Made by a program: the position numbers and the translations under genes. Below are positions 42,883-52,700 of a stretch of 64,000 nt of DNA, piece by piece; the stretch's first letter is position 1; the number at the start of each line of letters is the position of its first letter. Source of the DNA: Taibaiella helva (GTDB taxonomy: Bacteria > Bacteroidota > Bacteroidia > Chitinophagales > Chitinophagaceae). The notes under the pieces are model-generated. The model did no database searches, was not told the DNA's origin, and saw nothing but the letters and a program-made list of their open reading frames with translations. The stretch is taken from positions 18,508-82,507 of the forward strand of contig NZ_QUZZ01000017.1 of assembly GCF_003545695.1 (NCBI RefSeq), read 5' to 3'.

Positions 42883-43597
42883 TCAGATCGCGGATCACCA
42901 CCGAAGCAGCTGTAGCGCCGAATACAGCCGGCAGGTAGGACATGGTACCATAGGCCGACTTTTTGAAATTGGACCCATCGGTCATCATCAGCGATTCCTT
43001 TACCGGCGCTTCCGGCGAAAAGACCACCTTTATACCGTTGCGGATACCATCGCGGCGCAGCATTTTGCGCAGATGCTGCGCGAAAGGACACATATAAGTA
43101 CCGGAAATATCGACTACCTGGAGCCGGGTGGGGTCCAGCTTGCCGCCGGCGCCCATCGAGCTGATGAGCGGATAGCCTTTGTAATAGGCCGCTTTCATAA
43201 ACTTAAGCTTTGGAGAAATGCTATCGATCGCATCGACTACATAATTGTAAGGTTCGGCCAGGATCTGTTCCACTGCCTGCGGCCGGACGAATTCTTTGAT
43301 CACTTCAAGCTCCAGCTCGGGATTGATCGCCTTCAGCCTTTCGGCCATCAGCTCCGCTTTGCTTTGGCCATGCGTGGTGGCCAGGGCCGGCAGCTGCCGG
43401 TTGCGGTTACTGGGATCAACGATATCGCCGTCTACAATAGTCATACGACCAATGCCGCCACGACAGAGAAACTCGGCGGCAAAAGAGCCTACGCCACCCA
43501 TGCCCACGACCAGCACGCGGCTTCGGGCCAACCGCCCGAGCGCTTCTTTACCGATCAGCAGTTCTGTACGCGACAGCCAGGCGGTATCCTTCATCAT
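42866..43597 (-). CDS. tcdA: tRNA threonylcarbamoyladenosine dehydratase (TcdA)
   Basis: 243 residues of the E1-like ThiF/MoeB family. Rossmann motif VVGMGGVGSFAAEFLCRGGIGRMTIVDGDIVDPSNRNRQLPAL, the adenylation Asp in DGD, and the later SSMGAGGKLDPTRLQVVDISGTYMCPFAQHLRKMLRR fit TcdA, which cyclises t6A at position 37 of tRNAs using ATP. The CxPF motif is normal for this family. It overlaps the start of the next gene, tatD-like, by four bases (stop/start ATGA), so both are one transcript. It converges on the DinB gene. Confidence 0.9.
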   Translation of the reverse strand: MMKDTAWLSRTELLIGKEALGRLARSRVLVVGMGGVGSFAAEFLCRGGIGRMTIVDGDIVDPSNRNRQLPALATTHGQSKAELMAERLKAINPELELEVIKEFVRPQAVEQILAEPYNYVVDAIDSISPKLKFMKAAYYKGYPLISSMGAGGKLDPTRLQVVDISGTYMCPFAQHLRKMLRRDGIRNGIKVVFSPEAPVKESLMMTDGSNFKKSAYGTMSYLPAVFGATAASVVIRDLISADR

Positions 43598-44244
43598 AAT
43601 GCAAAAACTGTTTTGAAATTTTTTTGGAGCTGCAAAATAAGCGCATCGGCGCCAGTTTTCCGAATCCGGACAGCAGCTCCATAGATCTTTTCCACCGGGA
43701 GATCCATATCATCTGTTTCCAGGAAGAAACGGTCCGGAGGCATGGTCGCCAGGCTGGAAGCCGCCTGCACCTTATTTTCCAGCAAAGCTTTACCAAAGGA
43801 CAAGTAATATCCCTGCTGCAGCAAAGCCGCCGCCAGCTCCGGTTTCTTTTGAAACCCGTGCAGGATAACCGGGACCCGTACCCCTTTGAGCAAAGCCATA
43901 ACCTCGGTATAAGCCCGCACGCAATGGATGATCAGCGGCTTGTTCAAACGCTCTGCCAGCGCGCTCTGCAGCCGGAATGCCTTTTCCTGCAGCGGCCACG
44001 GGGTGGGGCACACTTTATCGAGGCCGCATTCGCCTATCGCCAGCACCTTACTATCGGCTGCATAGCGCTCCAGCAGGTCCATCTGCGTCGCCAGGTCGTG
44101 CAGGTACCAGGGATGCAGGCCAAGGCTGTAATATTGGCCATCAGCAATCAGCTCAAAGCGATCGTAACGGTTCTTTAAGGCAAATGTATCGGGTCCGGTA
44201 TCTTCCTGGTGGGTATGAATATCTATATAAGAAGGCAATAGCAT
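43594..44244 (-). CDS. TatD-family metal-dependent hydrolase
   Basis: 216 residues from ATG 44244 (MLLPSYIDIHTHQ). TIM-barrel metallohydrolase with the HxH pair in DIHTHQ, SLGLHPWYLH, the metal Glu in IGECGLDK, IIHCVRAY and LHGFQKKPELA, and Asp in FLETDDMD. The longer ORF to 44298 adds an unlikely hydrophobic leader. The family contains DNases and D-aminoacyl hydrolase-like enzymes. It overlaps tcdA, and in Bacteroidota this pairing is common. Upstream is the AT-rich intergenic region of the big operon on the opposite strand. Confidence 0.88.
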   Translation of the reverse strand: MLLPSYIDIHTHQEDTGPDTFALKNRYDRFELIADGQYYSLGLHPWYLHDLATQMDLLERYAADSKVLAIGECGLDKVCPTPWPLQEKAFRLQSALAERLNKPLIIHCVRAYTEVMALLKGVRVPVILHGFQKKPELAAALLQQGYYLSFGKALLENKVQAASSLATMPPDRFFLETDDMDLPVEKIYGAAVRIRKTGADALILQLQKNFKTVFAL

Positions 44245-44533
44245 GGTCAGCAAAAATAACGGCTTTACAGATAGCAAAACACGGCTAAGTATATACACAT
44301 TATAAAAAAGATTATTTAGAAATAATTTTGTAGTGATGAGAAAATTTCTACTTTTGTTTCACAAATCATTAGCAATTTTTCTTCTTTTAAAGCATAAAAT
44401 AATATTCAAAAATTCATAACTATTTAGTAATAAACAAAAAGAAGAAAACATAATTCATGTTCCTTTTTTTGTTAATTATCTTGTACTTGCAATAATGTTT
44501 GTATTTGATTAACGATTTGATATCCTTTTATTC
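44245..44533 (+). promoter_or_regulatory. AT-rich divergent intergenic region with a promoter for the giant operon
   Basis: 289 bases, visibly far richer in A+T than the genes around it, between the tatD-like gene (leftward) and the operon (rightward). TTTG (44327-44330), 18 bases, TACTTTTG (44349-44356) is a good promoter for the plus strand, giving a leader of about 170 bases. The leader is A-rich with repeated TTTG and ATTTGATT runs and no Shine-Dalgarno sequence. Confidence 0.5.
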
Positions 44534-47449
44534 ATGAAATATAGGTACTGTATCCTGGTTCTGGCACTGTTGCTGCTTCATTACGATAGCGTAAGAGCAC
44601 AGGTCCAATCGGCGCATACCGATTTCCTGAGGTCTGAGGACAGGAAATTTTTCCAGGATGTTTTTGTAACTGCCGGTAAAGAACAGGAGGCCTTGCTGCA
44701 GATCGCCTGCTATCGTTATACCGGCACGGATAGTGCAAAAGTGTACCAGCATCAATCGGAGCAGAAGCTGAAGAAAGGGCTTTCCCGCATTATCCTTGCC
44801 TTCCAGGAAGCCCGGGGTCATTACGAGGTCCGGCCTGCGTTTGCAGCAGTGATCAGGAAGACAGGCTTGATACCGCCGGGAAGCTACCGGCTGTTCTTAA
44901 CGATCCGGTCGGATGATAAGGTTTACCAGCAACAATTTCTTCATGAGCAGGATACGTTGCTGCCGGTACTTTCTGCTGCCCGCAAAGAGATCGGCGAGGT
45001 GTTGGATCCGGCAGGCGCCAGCCTTTTTCCCTCATTGCAGCAACCTGCTGCGGTAACGAAAGTAGCCGCCGCGATAGAGCGCTCGCAGTTCCGGCTGCAA
45101 CGCCATTTCAGGAAAAGGGGATTGCAGCCGGTCTTTTCCAGGAAGGAAAATAAGGAAGTCATTGACCTCTATGCCGACGATTGGTATATGGGGCGCTACG
45201 AGCTGGAAAGCAATGCAGGCCTGCGCGACGCCTTAAACAGGGAACGGGACGCAATCCAAGGCAATATCGGCTCGCTTACCGGCAACACGTTCGGTAACTA
45301 TACCTCGCTGGTCTCGCAGTTCAAGGAGCTGAAGAAGAACAGCCAGGAGAACAAAGAGCTTAAGGCGGAGCTTGCGGTATCGGCTAATTTCAGCAATGAT
45401 CAGGAGCCCTTCTCCAGGCAGGACAATAATTTTTATGAAGCCAGGGGCACGCTGGAATTTCCGCTATTCGATATTCCCGTCAGCGTATCGGGCTATTATA
45501 CCACCCAGGACAAGCATCGGCAGGCCAAGGCCAGCTATGTCCATTTCCGGTATGACGCCGAGAAAGCAAAGGAGCAATTGCTGAAGCTGGTAGGCAGCTA
45601 CAACAAACGCTACGAGCAGACGCTGAGCCAGGGAGGCAGCTATGATATGATCTACGGTCAGTTCCTGCAGCAGCTCCAGGGTCAGAAGGAACAGGCGCTG
45701 GCCGGCCTGAAGCAGAAGGCCGATCTATCGGGCATGGATCTGTCTTCGATAAGCGAAGAACAGCTGAAGGATGCTGTGCTCCGTAAGGCAGAACAAGGCA
45801 AGGACAAGGTAAGGGATTCGCTGATGCAACGCGTGAAGGGAACCGGAGCTGCAGGAACGCTGAAAGATAAGGCCGGGGAGGCCCAGGCTTTACGGGAGAA
45901 AGCAGAAAGCGAGTACACACATGCGCTGGAACAATACAACCGCGTGCTGGAGCTGGAGCGGAAGATCAAAAAGTACCAGGGACTGCTGGAGCAGTACCGC
46001 AATACGATGCATTATGATTCGCTCCTGGCCTACAGCCAGCTTAAAGACCTTAAGAACCTGGATGGCGCTTCCTACAAGGATATTGCGAAAAGAGCATCCG
46101 GCATACTGCCAGAAAGCAAGACCAAAAGCCTGATTACCGGGCTCACCAATTTCGACGCCGGTATGTTCCCAAAATATGTTTCGGACTATACCTTATCGGG
46201 GCAGATGCTTAAGGGGGCAGATATCGGCTATGACATCGGCTTTGCCGAGATCGGCGCCAGCTATGGCAAAACAGAATATATCGACAGGACCGGTAATGTG
46301 GAAGCTTATAAAGCCTACGGCGGCAGGATAAAGATGAAACCGGTGCTCAGGCAGAGTCTTGGCTTTGTTTACTATGGTTATTCGCCGGGAAGGAAGCTGC
46401 TTGAAGATGATCATTTCTTCAAAGATGCTTCGGTATCGCTGCCCAGCTTCCGGAATCCCGTACACATCCTTTCGGCCACCTATAGCGGCAGCATTTCCCG
46501 TTATGTTGATGCCAGCGGTGAATATGCGACCTCGATAAAACCGGAACAATCAGCAGAAGCCCGCGCGAAAGGCTCCTTCCGCGATCATTCGGCATACAAC
46601 CTCAAGCTCGCAGGCAATATTCCCGCTACCGGTATCGAAATGGAGGCTGCTTACGAATATGCCGGTAAGGCCTTTGAGAACAACACGCTCGCGGTGATCC
46701 TTTCGGGTACGGAACGGTTCCGGGTAGCGGCGAAAGGGGATTTCTTGCGCTCCTTTCTTACGCTGGGTGTGGAATACAACTATCTTATCCAAAATAACTT
46801 CAACAGCAAGGGCAACAATGCCCGCTGGGGCTTCGATGTCGCCACGCATTCCAAACGGTTTCCTTCCCTGGCGCTTTCCTACAAACCCTTCTCCACTTTC
46901 AGGAGCTATAACGATACGCTGAGCATCGCGCAAAAGCCTTTGCTCGGGGCGGTATGGACCGGAAAGCTGAGCTACCAGATCAAAAAAAGGAACAAAGCAC
47001 TGCGCTTTAACCTGCTCTACAACAAAAATACCAGCACCATGGATACCGTGCATTACGGCAGCACCCTGGTCCAGCTCAATACGATCTATACCCGCAATAC
47101 CACTATGCTGTCGCTGGGCATCGGCAGCACCGATATTCAAACCGATTATATCGTTACCGCTTACCCGGCCTTTAATCAAAGCCGTTTCCTGAATGGCAGC
47201 GCCGCAGGCACCTTGTTCGGCGCATTAACGGTTTCGGGCGGCGGGGATATCGCTACAGGCAGCACTGGACTTAACCGGTATGGTGTATTCTTAGGCAGCA
47301 GCTATACGCTCAAATGGCTGCCGGTTATGATCCGGGCCAACTTCCGCTACAGCAATTACCGGCTCGACGAGCTGGCGGGTTGGAAGGCCTTGTATTCCGG
47401 CGGCATTGAGCTGGCCTGGCGGTTCAAGGTGAAATTATTTGATTACTGA
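44534..47449 (+). CDS. Coiled-coil / beta-barrel envelope protein, first gene of the Rhs operon
   Basis: 971 residues. Signal peptide 1-22 (HYDSVRA|QVQSAH). Three parts can be seen. Residues 23-340 are a soluble alpha/beta region with DWYMGRYELESNAGLRDALN. Residues about 345-530 are a long helical, probably coiled-coil stretch with many Q, E and K (QQLQGQKEQALAGLKQKADL, EKAESEYTHALEQYNRVLEL ERKIKKY). Residues about 545-971 are amphipathic strands alternating aromatic and polar residues, ending WKALYSGGIELAWRFKVKLFDY, the aromatic C-terminus of an outer-membrane barrel. Not a TonB receptor or a known secretion pore. It may thread or hold the giant Rhs-like products encoded downstream. Spacing to the next gene is 27 bases. 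Function is inference; no family recognised. Confidence 0.7.
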   Translation: MKYRYCILVLALLLLHYDSVRAQVQSAHTDFLRSEDRKFFQDVFVTAGKEQEALLQIACYRYTGTDSAKVYQHQSEQKLKKGLSRIILAFQEARGHYEVRPAFAAVIRKTGLIPPGSYRLFLTIRSDDKVYQQQFLHEQDTLLPVLSAARKEIGEVLDPAGASLFPSLQQPAAVTKVAAAIERSQFRLQRHFRKRGLQPVFSRKENKEVIDLYADDWYMGRYELESNAGLRDALNRERDAIQGNIGSLTGNTFGNYTSLVSQFKELKKNSQENKELKAELAVSANFSNDQEPFSRQDNNFYEARGTLEFPLFDIPVSVSGYYTTQDKHRQAKASYVHFRYDAEKAKEQLLKLVGSYNKRYEQTLSQGGSYDMIYGQFLQQLQGQKEQALAGLKQKADLSGMDLSSISEEQLKDAVLRKAEQGKDKVRDSLMQRVKGTGAAGTLKDKAGEAQALREKAESEYTHALEQYNRVLELERKIKKYQGLLEQYRNTMHYDSLLAYSQLKDLKNLDGASYKDIAKRASGILPESKTKSLITGLTNFDAGMFPKYVSDYTLSGQMLKGADIGYDIGFAEIGASYGKTEYIDRTGNVEAYKAYGGRIKMKPVLRQSLGFVYYGYSPGRKLLEDDHFFKDASVSLPSFRNPVHILSATYSGSISRYVDASGEYATSIKPEQSAEARAKGSFRDHSAYNLKLAGNIPATGIEMEAAYEYAGKAFENNTLAVILSGTERFRVAAKGDFLRSFLTLGVEYNYLIQNNFNSKGNNARWGFDVATHSKRFPSLALSYKPFSTFRSYNDTLSIAQKPLLGAVWTGKLSYQIKKRNKALRFNLLYNKNTSTMDTVHYGSTLVQLNTIYTRNTTMLSLGIGSTDIQTDYIVTAYPAFNQSRFLNGSAAGTLFGALTVSGGGDIATGSTGLNRYGVFLGSSYTLKWLPVMIRANFRYSNYRLDELAGWKALYSGGIELAWRFKVKLFDY

Positions 47450-47476
47450 TCTTATAAAGGATATAAAAGCAGCAAG

Positions 47477-48601
47477 ATGAAAAAATATATGCGCTTTCTC
47501 CTGGCGGGTTTCCTGGCCTTATTTGGCCTGAACGGCTATGCACAGGACATCATCGTCAATATGGCCCCTGTCGACGGTATTGAGCTGACACCCGACAACC
47601 TGCTCAGCTTCCAGGTACAATCGACAAGGCAGCAGCGCTGCCACGCGCTTATCAAAGGCACGATACAGTTCCGCAAGTCGGATATGCGCATCGGTTACCG
47701 TTTTGAGTGCGACCTGCTGCCCGGTGTCAATATGATACCGGCAAATGCCGTCCGCCCGCAGTTCGAATACTCCTCGCAGGCCTTGAGGGAGCTCTTCGAG
47801 CAGTACAGGAAGCTTCCCCAGGGCATTTATGAATACTGTGTTTCGGTAAAGCCGGATTACAATATGAACGAGAACATACCCGGCCCGGTAATCGATGAAT
47901 GCGTGTATCATAAATCGGAGGACATCTTTCTCATCAACCTGATCGACCCGGAGAACGATGCGAAGATCTATGAATACAATCCTATGCTCAGCTGGTCGGT
48001 CAACCATCCCTTTGCCGCAGCGCTGACCTACCGGATCAGGGTCGCGGAAATAAAGCAGGGGCAGAACACGATAGCTGCCATTACCCGCAACAACCCCATT
48101 TACGACGAACGCAACCTGATGCAGATGAGCGCGATCTACCCTGTGTACGCCAAGCCGCTGCAAAAGAACCAGCCTTATGCCTGGACGGTAGATGCTTATT
48201 ACAAGGGCATCCTGCTCGGCGGCGCCGAGCCCTGGAAATTTACCATTATCGAAGACAGCCTGTACAAGGCGATTCCCAGGGATCCGTCTTTCGTAGACAT
48301 CAGGCGTGAGCAGGGCTATTACGACCTCTATGCGCCGGGCCTGCTGAAGCTGAAGTATGATCTTGATGACCTTAAGACCGATTCCCTGTCGCTGAAGCTT
48401 ATCGATAAAGGCGGCAGCGAGATCAGGCTGAAAGCATTCCCCAGCCTTAAAGCCGTATATGGCGACAACCGGTTTATCCTGGATTTTAAAGAAGAGCAGC
48501 CGTTGAAGCACCTGCAGCCCTATACTTTGCTGATTCTTTCCGAAACAGGCCGCACCTACCGCATCCTGTTTAAATACGCCAATCCCGAACTCTTAAAATA
48601 G
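47477..48601 (+). CDS. Secreted beta-rich protein, Rhs operon gene 2
   Basis: 374 residues. Signal peptide about 1-22 (LFGLNGYA|QDIIVNMAPV). The mature part looks like tandem Ig/fibronectin-like sandwiches: strands VDGIELTPDNLLSFQVQSTRQQRCHALIKGTIQF, then IDPENDAKIYEYNPMLSWSVNHPFAAALTYRIRVAEIKQGQN, a 'PxLSWS' boundary typical of fibronectin-III-like domains in surface proteins, and QPYAWTVDAYYKGILLGGAEPW. Four or so cysteines (QQRCHALI, RFECDLLPG, YEYCVSVK, IDECVYHK) could form disulfides. It is likely a periplasmic or surface adaptor for the operon's large products. The next gene, 13 bases away, is the chaperone. No specific family recognised. Confidence 0.7.
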   Translation: MKKYMRFLLAGFLALFGLNGYAQDIIVNMAPVDGIELTPDNLLSFQVQSTRQQRCHALIKGTIQFRKSDMRIGYRFECDLLPGVNMIPANAVRPQFEYSSQALRELFEQYRKLPQGIYEYCVSVKPDYNMNENIPGPVIDECVYHKSEDIFLINLIDPENDAKIYEYNPMLSWSVNHPFAAALTYRIRVAEIKQGQNTIAAITRNNPIYDERNLMQMSAIYPVYAKPLQKNQPYAWTVDAYYKGILLGGAEPWKFTIIEDSLYKAIPRDPSFVDIRREQGYYDLYAPGLLKLKYDLDDLKTDSLSLKLIDKGGSEIRLKAFPSLKAVYGDNRFILDFKEEQPLKHLQPYTLLILSETGRTYRILFKYANPELLK

Positions 48602-48614
48602 AACCGACCTGAAC

Positions 48615-49130
48615 ATGATCAAACCAGGAACCAGACAAATGCTGTTCACCGTGATCGCCTGCCTCATCACTGCAGCGGCGGTGCTGTGGATCGGCGAGCG
48701 CAAACAAAAGAAAATCGCGGTGGTCGACGCCATCAAGCTGTTCAACAATTACAAGATGAAGAAGGAGCTCGAGGCGCGGTCGGCCGGCCGCCTGGAATAT
48801 GTCGCGCATGTCGCCGACAGCCTGAAGAAAGAGCTGACTGCCAAAAGCCAGATGAAAGATGTTCCGAAGGCGGAGCTGGAAACCCTGTACAGGACTTTCA
48901 GCCAGGCCCAGGCAGGCCTGGAGCAGGAATACCAGCAGAGCAACCAGAGCATCAACGAGCAGGTATGGAAGCGCCTGAATACCCTGATCGATGAATATGG
49001 AAAGGCAAAAGGATACCGGCTTATTATCGGGGCCAACGGGATGGGCAGCGTATTGTATAACGATGATTACTATGACCAGACACAAGCGCTCACAGACTTT
49101 GTCAACAAAAAATATGAAGAAGGGAATTAG
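48615..49130 (+). CDS. Skp/OmpH-like periplasmic chaperone, Rhs operon gene 3
   Basis: 171 residues with an N-terminal helix/signal (MLFTVIACLITAAAVLW) and the OmpH signature: IAVVDAIKLFNNYKMKKELEARS near the start, then a long helical hairpin, about 55-130 (SLKKELTAKSQMKDVPKAELETLYRTFSQAQAGLEQEYQQSNQSINEQVWKRL), and the end strand GYRLIIGANGMGSVLYNDDYYDQT of Skp-type proteins. Skp holds unfolded outer-membrane proteins in the periplasm. A genome normally carries one or two housekeeping copies near bamA; one inside this operon suggests it is dedicated to the giant export substrates. Its end overlaps the next gene by 17 bases. Confidence 0.82.
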   Translation: MIKPGTRQMLFTVIACLITAAAVLWIGERKQKKIAVVDAIKLFNNYKMKKELEARSAGRLEYVAHVADSLKKELTAKSQMKDVPKAELETLYRTFSQAQAGLEQEYQQSNQSINEQVWKRLNTLIDEYGKAKGYRLIIGANGMGSVLYNDDYYDQTQALTDFVNKKYEEGN

Positions 49131-49701
49131 CCTGTTGCTGCTGCCTTTGCTGCTTACAGCCTGCCGGCAGGAAAAAGATCCTGTCCGCTATGCCGAAGAT
49201 CCCGAGCATGGGCTTCGTAAAACGGTCGTGGCCGGCAATGCGCAATACGTGGTGCAATACAAGCCTGCAGCTTATATCCTCAGCAAAGAAGCGCCCGACC
49301 CGGCTGAAGCGGAAAAAAGACGCGGCCAGCTGGAAGGCATGCTCTGGTTCAATATCGCCATCAGTGTGCCCGGCTTCAACCAGAGCCCGCTCCGCTACCA
49401 GGTGAGCAGCCTGGATGAGTATACGGCAAGGCAGCATTATTACCTCGACGAAGCACCCAGGGATATTTACCTGCTGTATGGCAACGATACCCTTTATGTA
49501 AACAGCTACTGGTTTGAGAACAACCAGAACCTGGCAGCGCATGAGACCATGATCGTCGGGTTTAAGCTCCCGGAGGGCGTTAAAAAGCCGGACCGGTCGC
49601 TGTGCTTCTCCTTTTACGACAGGGTATTCCGGAACGGCATTATCAAAACCGTGATCAGTAAGGAAGACCTAGAATCCATTCCTGAATTGAATGAAAAATA
49701 A
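49114..49701 (+). CDS. Lipoprotein, Rhs operon gene 4
   Basis: 195 residues from ATG 49114 with a lipoprotein signal MKKGISLLLLPLLLTAC (lipid cysteine at 17). The mature protein is a beta-rich single domain: strand-rich VQYKPAAYILSK, MLWFNIAISVPGFNQSPLRYQV, YLLYGNDTLYVNSYWFENNQNLAAHETMIVGFKLPEGV and SLCFSFYDRVFRNGIIKTVISKEDL. No family recognised. It overlaps the chaperone gene by 17 bases and ends 23 bases before the 2014-residue Rhs-like gene, so it is part of the same unit. It likely sits in the outer membrane. Confidence 0.75.
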   Translation: MKKGISLLLLPLLLTACRQEKDPVRYAEDPEHGLRKTVVAGNAQYVVQYKPAAYILSKEAPDPAEAEKRRGQLEGMLWFNIAISVPGFNQSPLRYQVSSLDEYTARQHYYLDEAPRDIYLLYGNDTLYVNSYWFENNQNLAAHETMIVGFKLPEGVKKPDRSLCFSFYDRVFRNGIIKTVISKEDLESIPELNEK

Positions 49702-49724
49702 TAACGAAGTAAACCTTAGCAAGG

Positions 49725-52700
49725 ATGTTGTACAATAAACGAATCATCAAAGCCACAGCGAGGATCATGCTGTGCACGCTGACCCTGCAGCTGGTCTTCC
49801 CGGCGGTATCTTCGGCCCTGACCTCGGGGCCCAGCCAGCCGGAGGTGCAGAGCTTCGAACCCGTAGGGACCACTGATATGGTGGACATGTTTACCGGCGA
49901 CTTTGTGTACAATATTCCCTTGCTCGATGTGGAAGGTTATCCCGTAAACATCTCTTACCACAGTGGCGGCGATATGGAACAGGAAGCCAGCTGGGTAGGC
50001 CTGGGCTGGAACATCAACCCGGGTGTGGTGAACCGTACCGTACGCGGCATGCCCGACGATTTCAATGGCGAGCAGATCGGCAAATCCCTTAATATAAAGC
50101 CGGAGAAGAATATACGGGTAGGCCTGGGCGTAGGCGCCGAGTTTCCTTACATCGCCGATCTTGTGGGATTGGGGCTGAACCTGGATCTCAGCGTTAACGT
50201 CAGCAACTACCGCGGCGTAAGCGCCGATATATCGGCCGGCGCCGGTGTCAACATTATGGGCTGCCTCTCTGCGGGCGTCAATATGGGTGTGGGCTCGCAA
50301 AACGGGGCCGATATCGATTACAACGCCGGTGTACAGTTCAGCTCATCCCAGATCGTCAGCTCCGATGTGGCGGTGGGCGTAGGCTTTAATATGGGCCAGG
50401 GCTACAATACCCGCTCCGGGTTGAAGGACCGGACCTTTGGCTTCAGCGCTTCCGTTACCTACAAAGGCGCCGGTATCGGCAGGGGTATGGGCGCTACCGT
50501 GCCCATCGGAGTACGAAACATGATACCGGTGATCACCAACAGTACCGAAATGAAGATGTACCGCGGACAGATCAAGCTGGGCGGGGAAATATGGGGTGTC
50601 TACCCGCACGCTTCCGTATATGGCATGGTGAGCACGCTGAAGTATGATAAGGACGGCAGCCGGAAAGGCTACGGTTACCTGTACGCTCAGAATGCAGACG
50701 ACGCGGCCATCCTTGATTTCACCCGCGACCGCGACGGTATGTTCAACGAGACCATGAAGTACCTGCCCGCCGGGAATATGACCTACGATATCTATTCGGT
50801 CAGCGGGCAGGGTACGGGCGGCTCTTTCCGGCCTTTCCGCAACGACTTCGGTAGTGTATACGATCCTGCGGTATCGAGCGGCGCCAATGAAACAGGTGTC
50901 CAGGTCGAGGTCGGTATCGGCAACCTGTTTGAGATCGGTACCGATATTACGACCACCAATACCGAGATCACTTCCGGCCCCTGGGATGCCTACAAGCGGC
51001 CCTTCTCCGGCAAACAGGCCGGCAGCATCTATGAGAATGCTTATTTCAAGCAGGCGGGAGAAGCGACGGCGGTCAATACAGGACTATTCGATGCGATACA
51101 AGGTGTGAATCCCATGCCGGGCACGCAAACCGCGGCTATCCCGCTGAAAAAGCCCGGCTCGGAGACCATGCGCGATCCCAGGGCTAACCTGATTTCTTAT
51201 TTTACAGCTGATGAGGCCGCCAATTACAACGGTGTGGCCACGAGCACCAAGCTGTACAGCTATCCCACCAACGGCTTTGCCGGTGGCTATACGGCGCCCA
51301 ACCAGATCAGCCGCAATGATGGCACAGTACGCAAAGGGCATCATATTTCAGAGATCGTACAAACCCAGACCGACGGCCGACGCTATATCTACGGGCTACC
51401 GGCCATGAATACCAGCCAGAGCGAGGCCACTTTTGCCGTCGATCCGCCTTCATCAGATAAGGTCAACGGCCTGATCAGCTATGATAATACCGATGCTTCT
51501 CCCGGCAATGGAAAGGGACGCGACAACTTCTTCAGCGAAACCCGTACACCGGCCTATGCACACAGCTACCTGCTGACTTCGGTATTGTCGACCGACTATG
51601 TAGACATTAAGGGCGACGGTCCTACCGACGACGACTTCGGCTCCTTTACCAAATTCAACTATTCCCTGAAAAATCCCTCCTATGGCTGGAAAGCGCCTTA
51701 TGGTCAGAATACAGCGCAGCACGATCCCGGCTTCCGTTCAGACACAAGGGATGATAAGGCCAGCGTTCTCAAGGGCACCCGGGAGCAATGGATGCTGCAC
51801 AGCATCGAAACCAAAAACTTTGTAGCGGAGTTCTATGTTTCGGACCGGCTGGATGCCCGCGGCAGCAATCCCAATGCGGACCTTTCCTATAAGCTGGATT
51901 CCATATGTCTCTACAACAAGCACGACCGTTTCATTAACGGAGCTGCGGCCGTACCGGTAAAGACCATCATTTTCAGCTATAACTATTCCTTGTGCAAAAT
52001 GGTGGCCAACAACATCAACGTGATCAACAATGCCCTTTCCGACCCGGATAAGACCGGCAAGCTGACATTGACGCAGATCTCGGTGCGTTACGGCCGCTCG
52101 GACCGGAGCATGATCAGCCCCTATCGCTTTGCATACGGCTTCAATCCCAATTACAATGCCGCGGGCAAAGACCGCTGGGGTAACTATAAGCCCAACGATC
52201 CCAACCTGTCCAATGCCGATTTCCCCTTTGTGAAGCAGGGTGCGGAGACCGATAACTATGCAACCGCCTGGGCCCTGGAAAAGATCACGCTGCCTTCAGG
52301 GGGGAATATCAATATCCAGTACGAATCGGACGACTATGCCTATGTGCAGGATAAGGTGGCGATGGAAATGTTCGCCTTACAAGGCGTCGGCGGCTCCGCT
52401 TCTTTTTCCGGCGGCAACCAGCTTTACCTGGACAAGAACGCCCCTAACCGGTACTTCTATTTCAACCGCAGGCCGGCAGATGAAACCCCCGGCATGAGCC
52501 TGAAGGAAATTTACCTGAAAGGACAGGATATTCTTTATTATAATTTCAATACGCGCCTCGTTGATAATGCTTATGAACCGGTAAAGGGCTATGCTGATGT
52601 GGAGGAGGTCGGCGACTGCGGCGACGGCATTCACGGCTATATCAAGACCAAACCGGTATCTATTACCGGCGGCGGCGCCTCGCTCAATCATGTGACCTAT

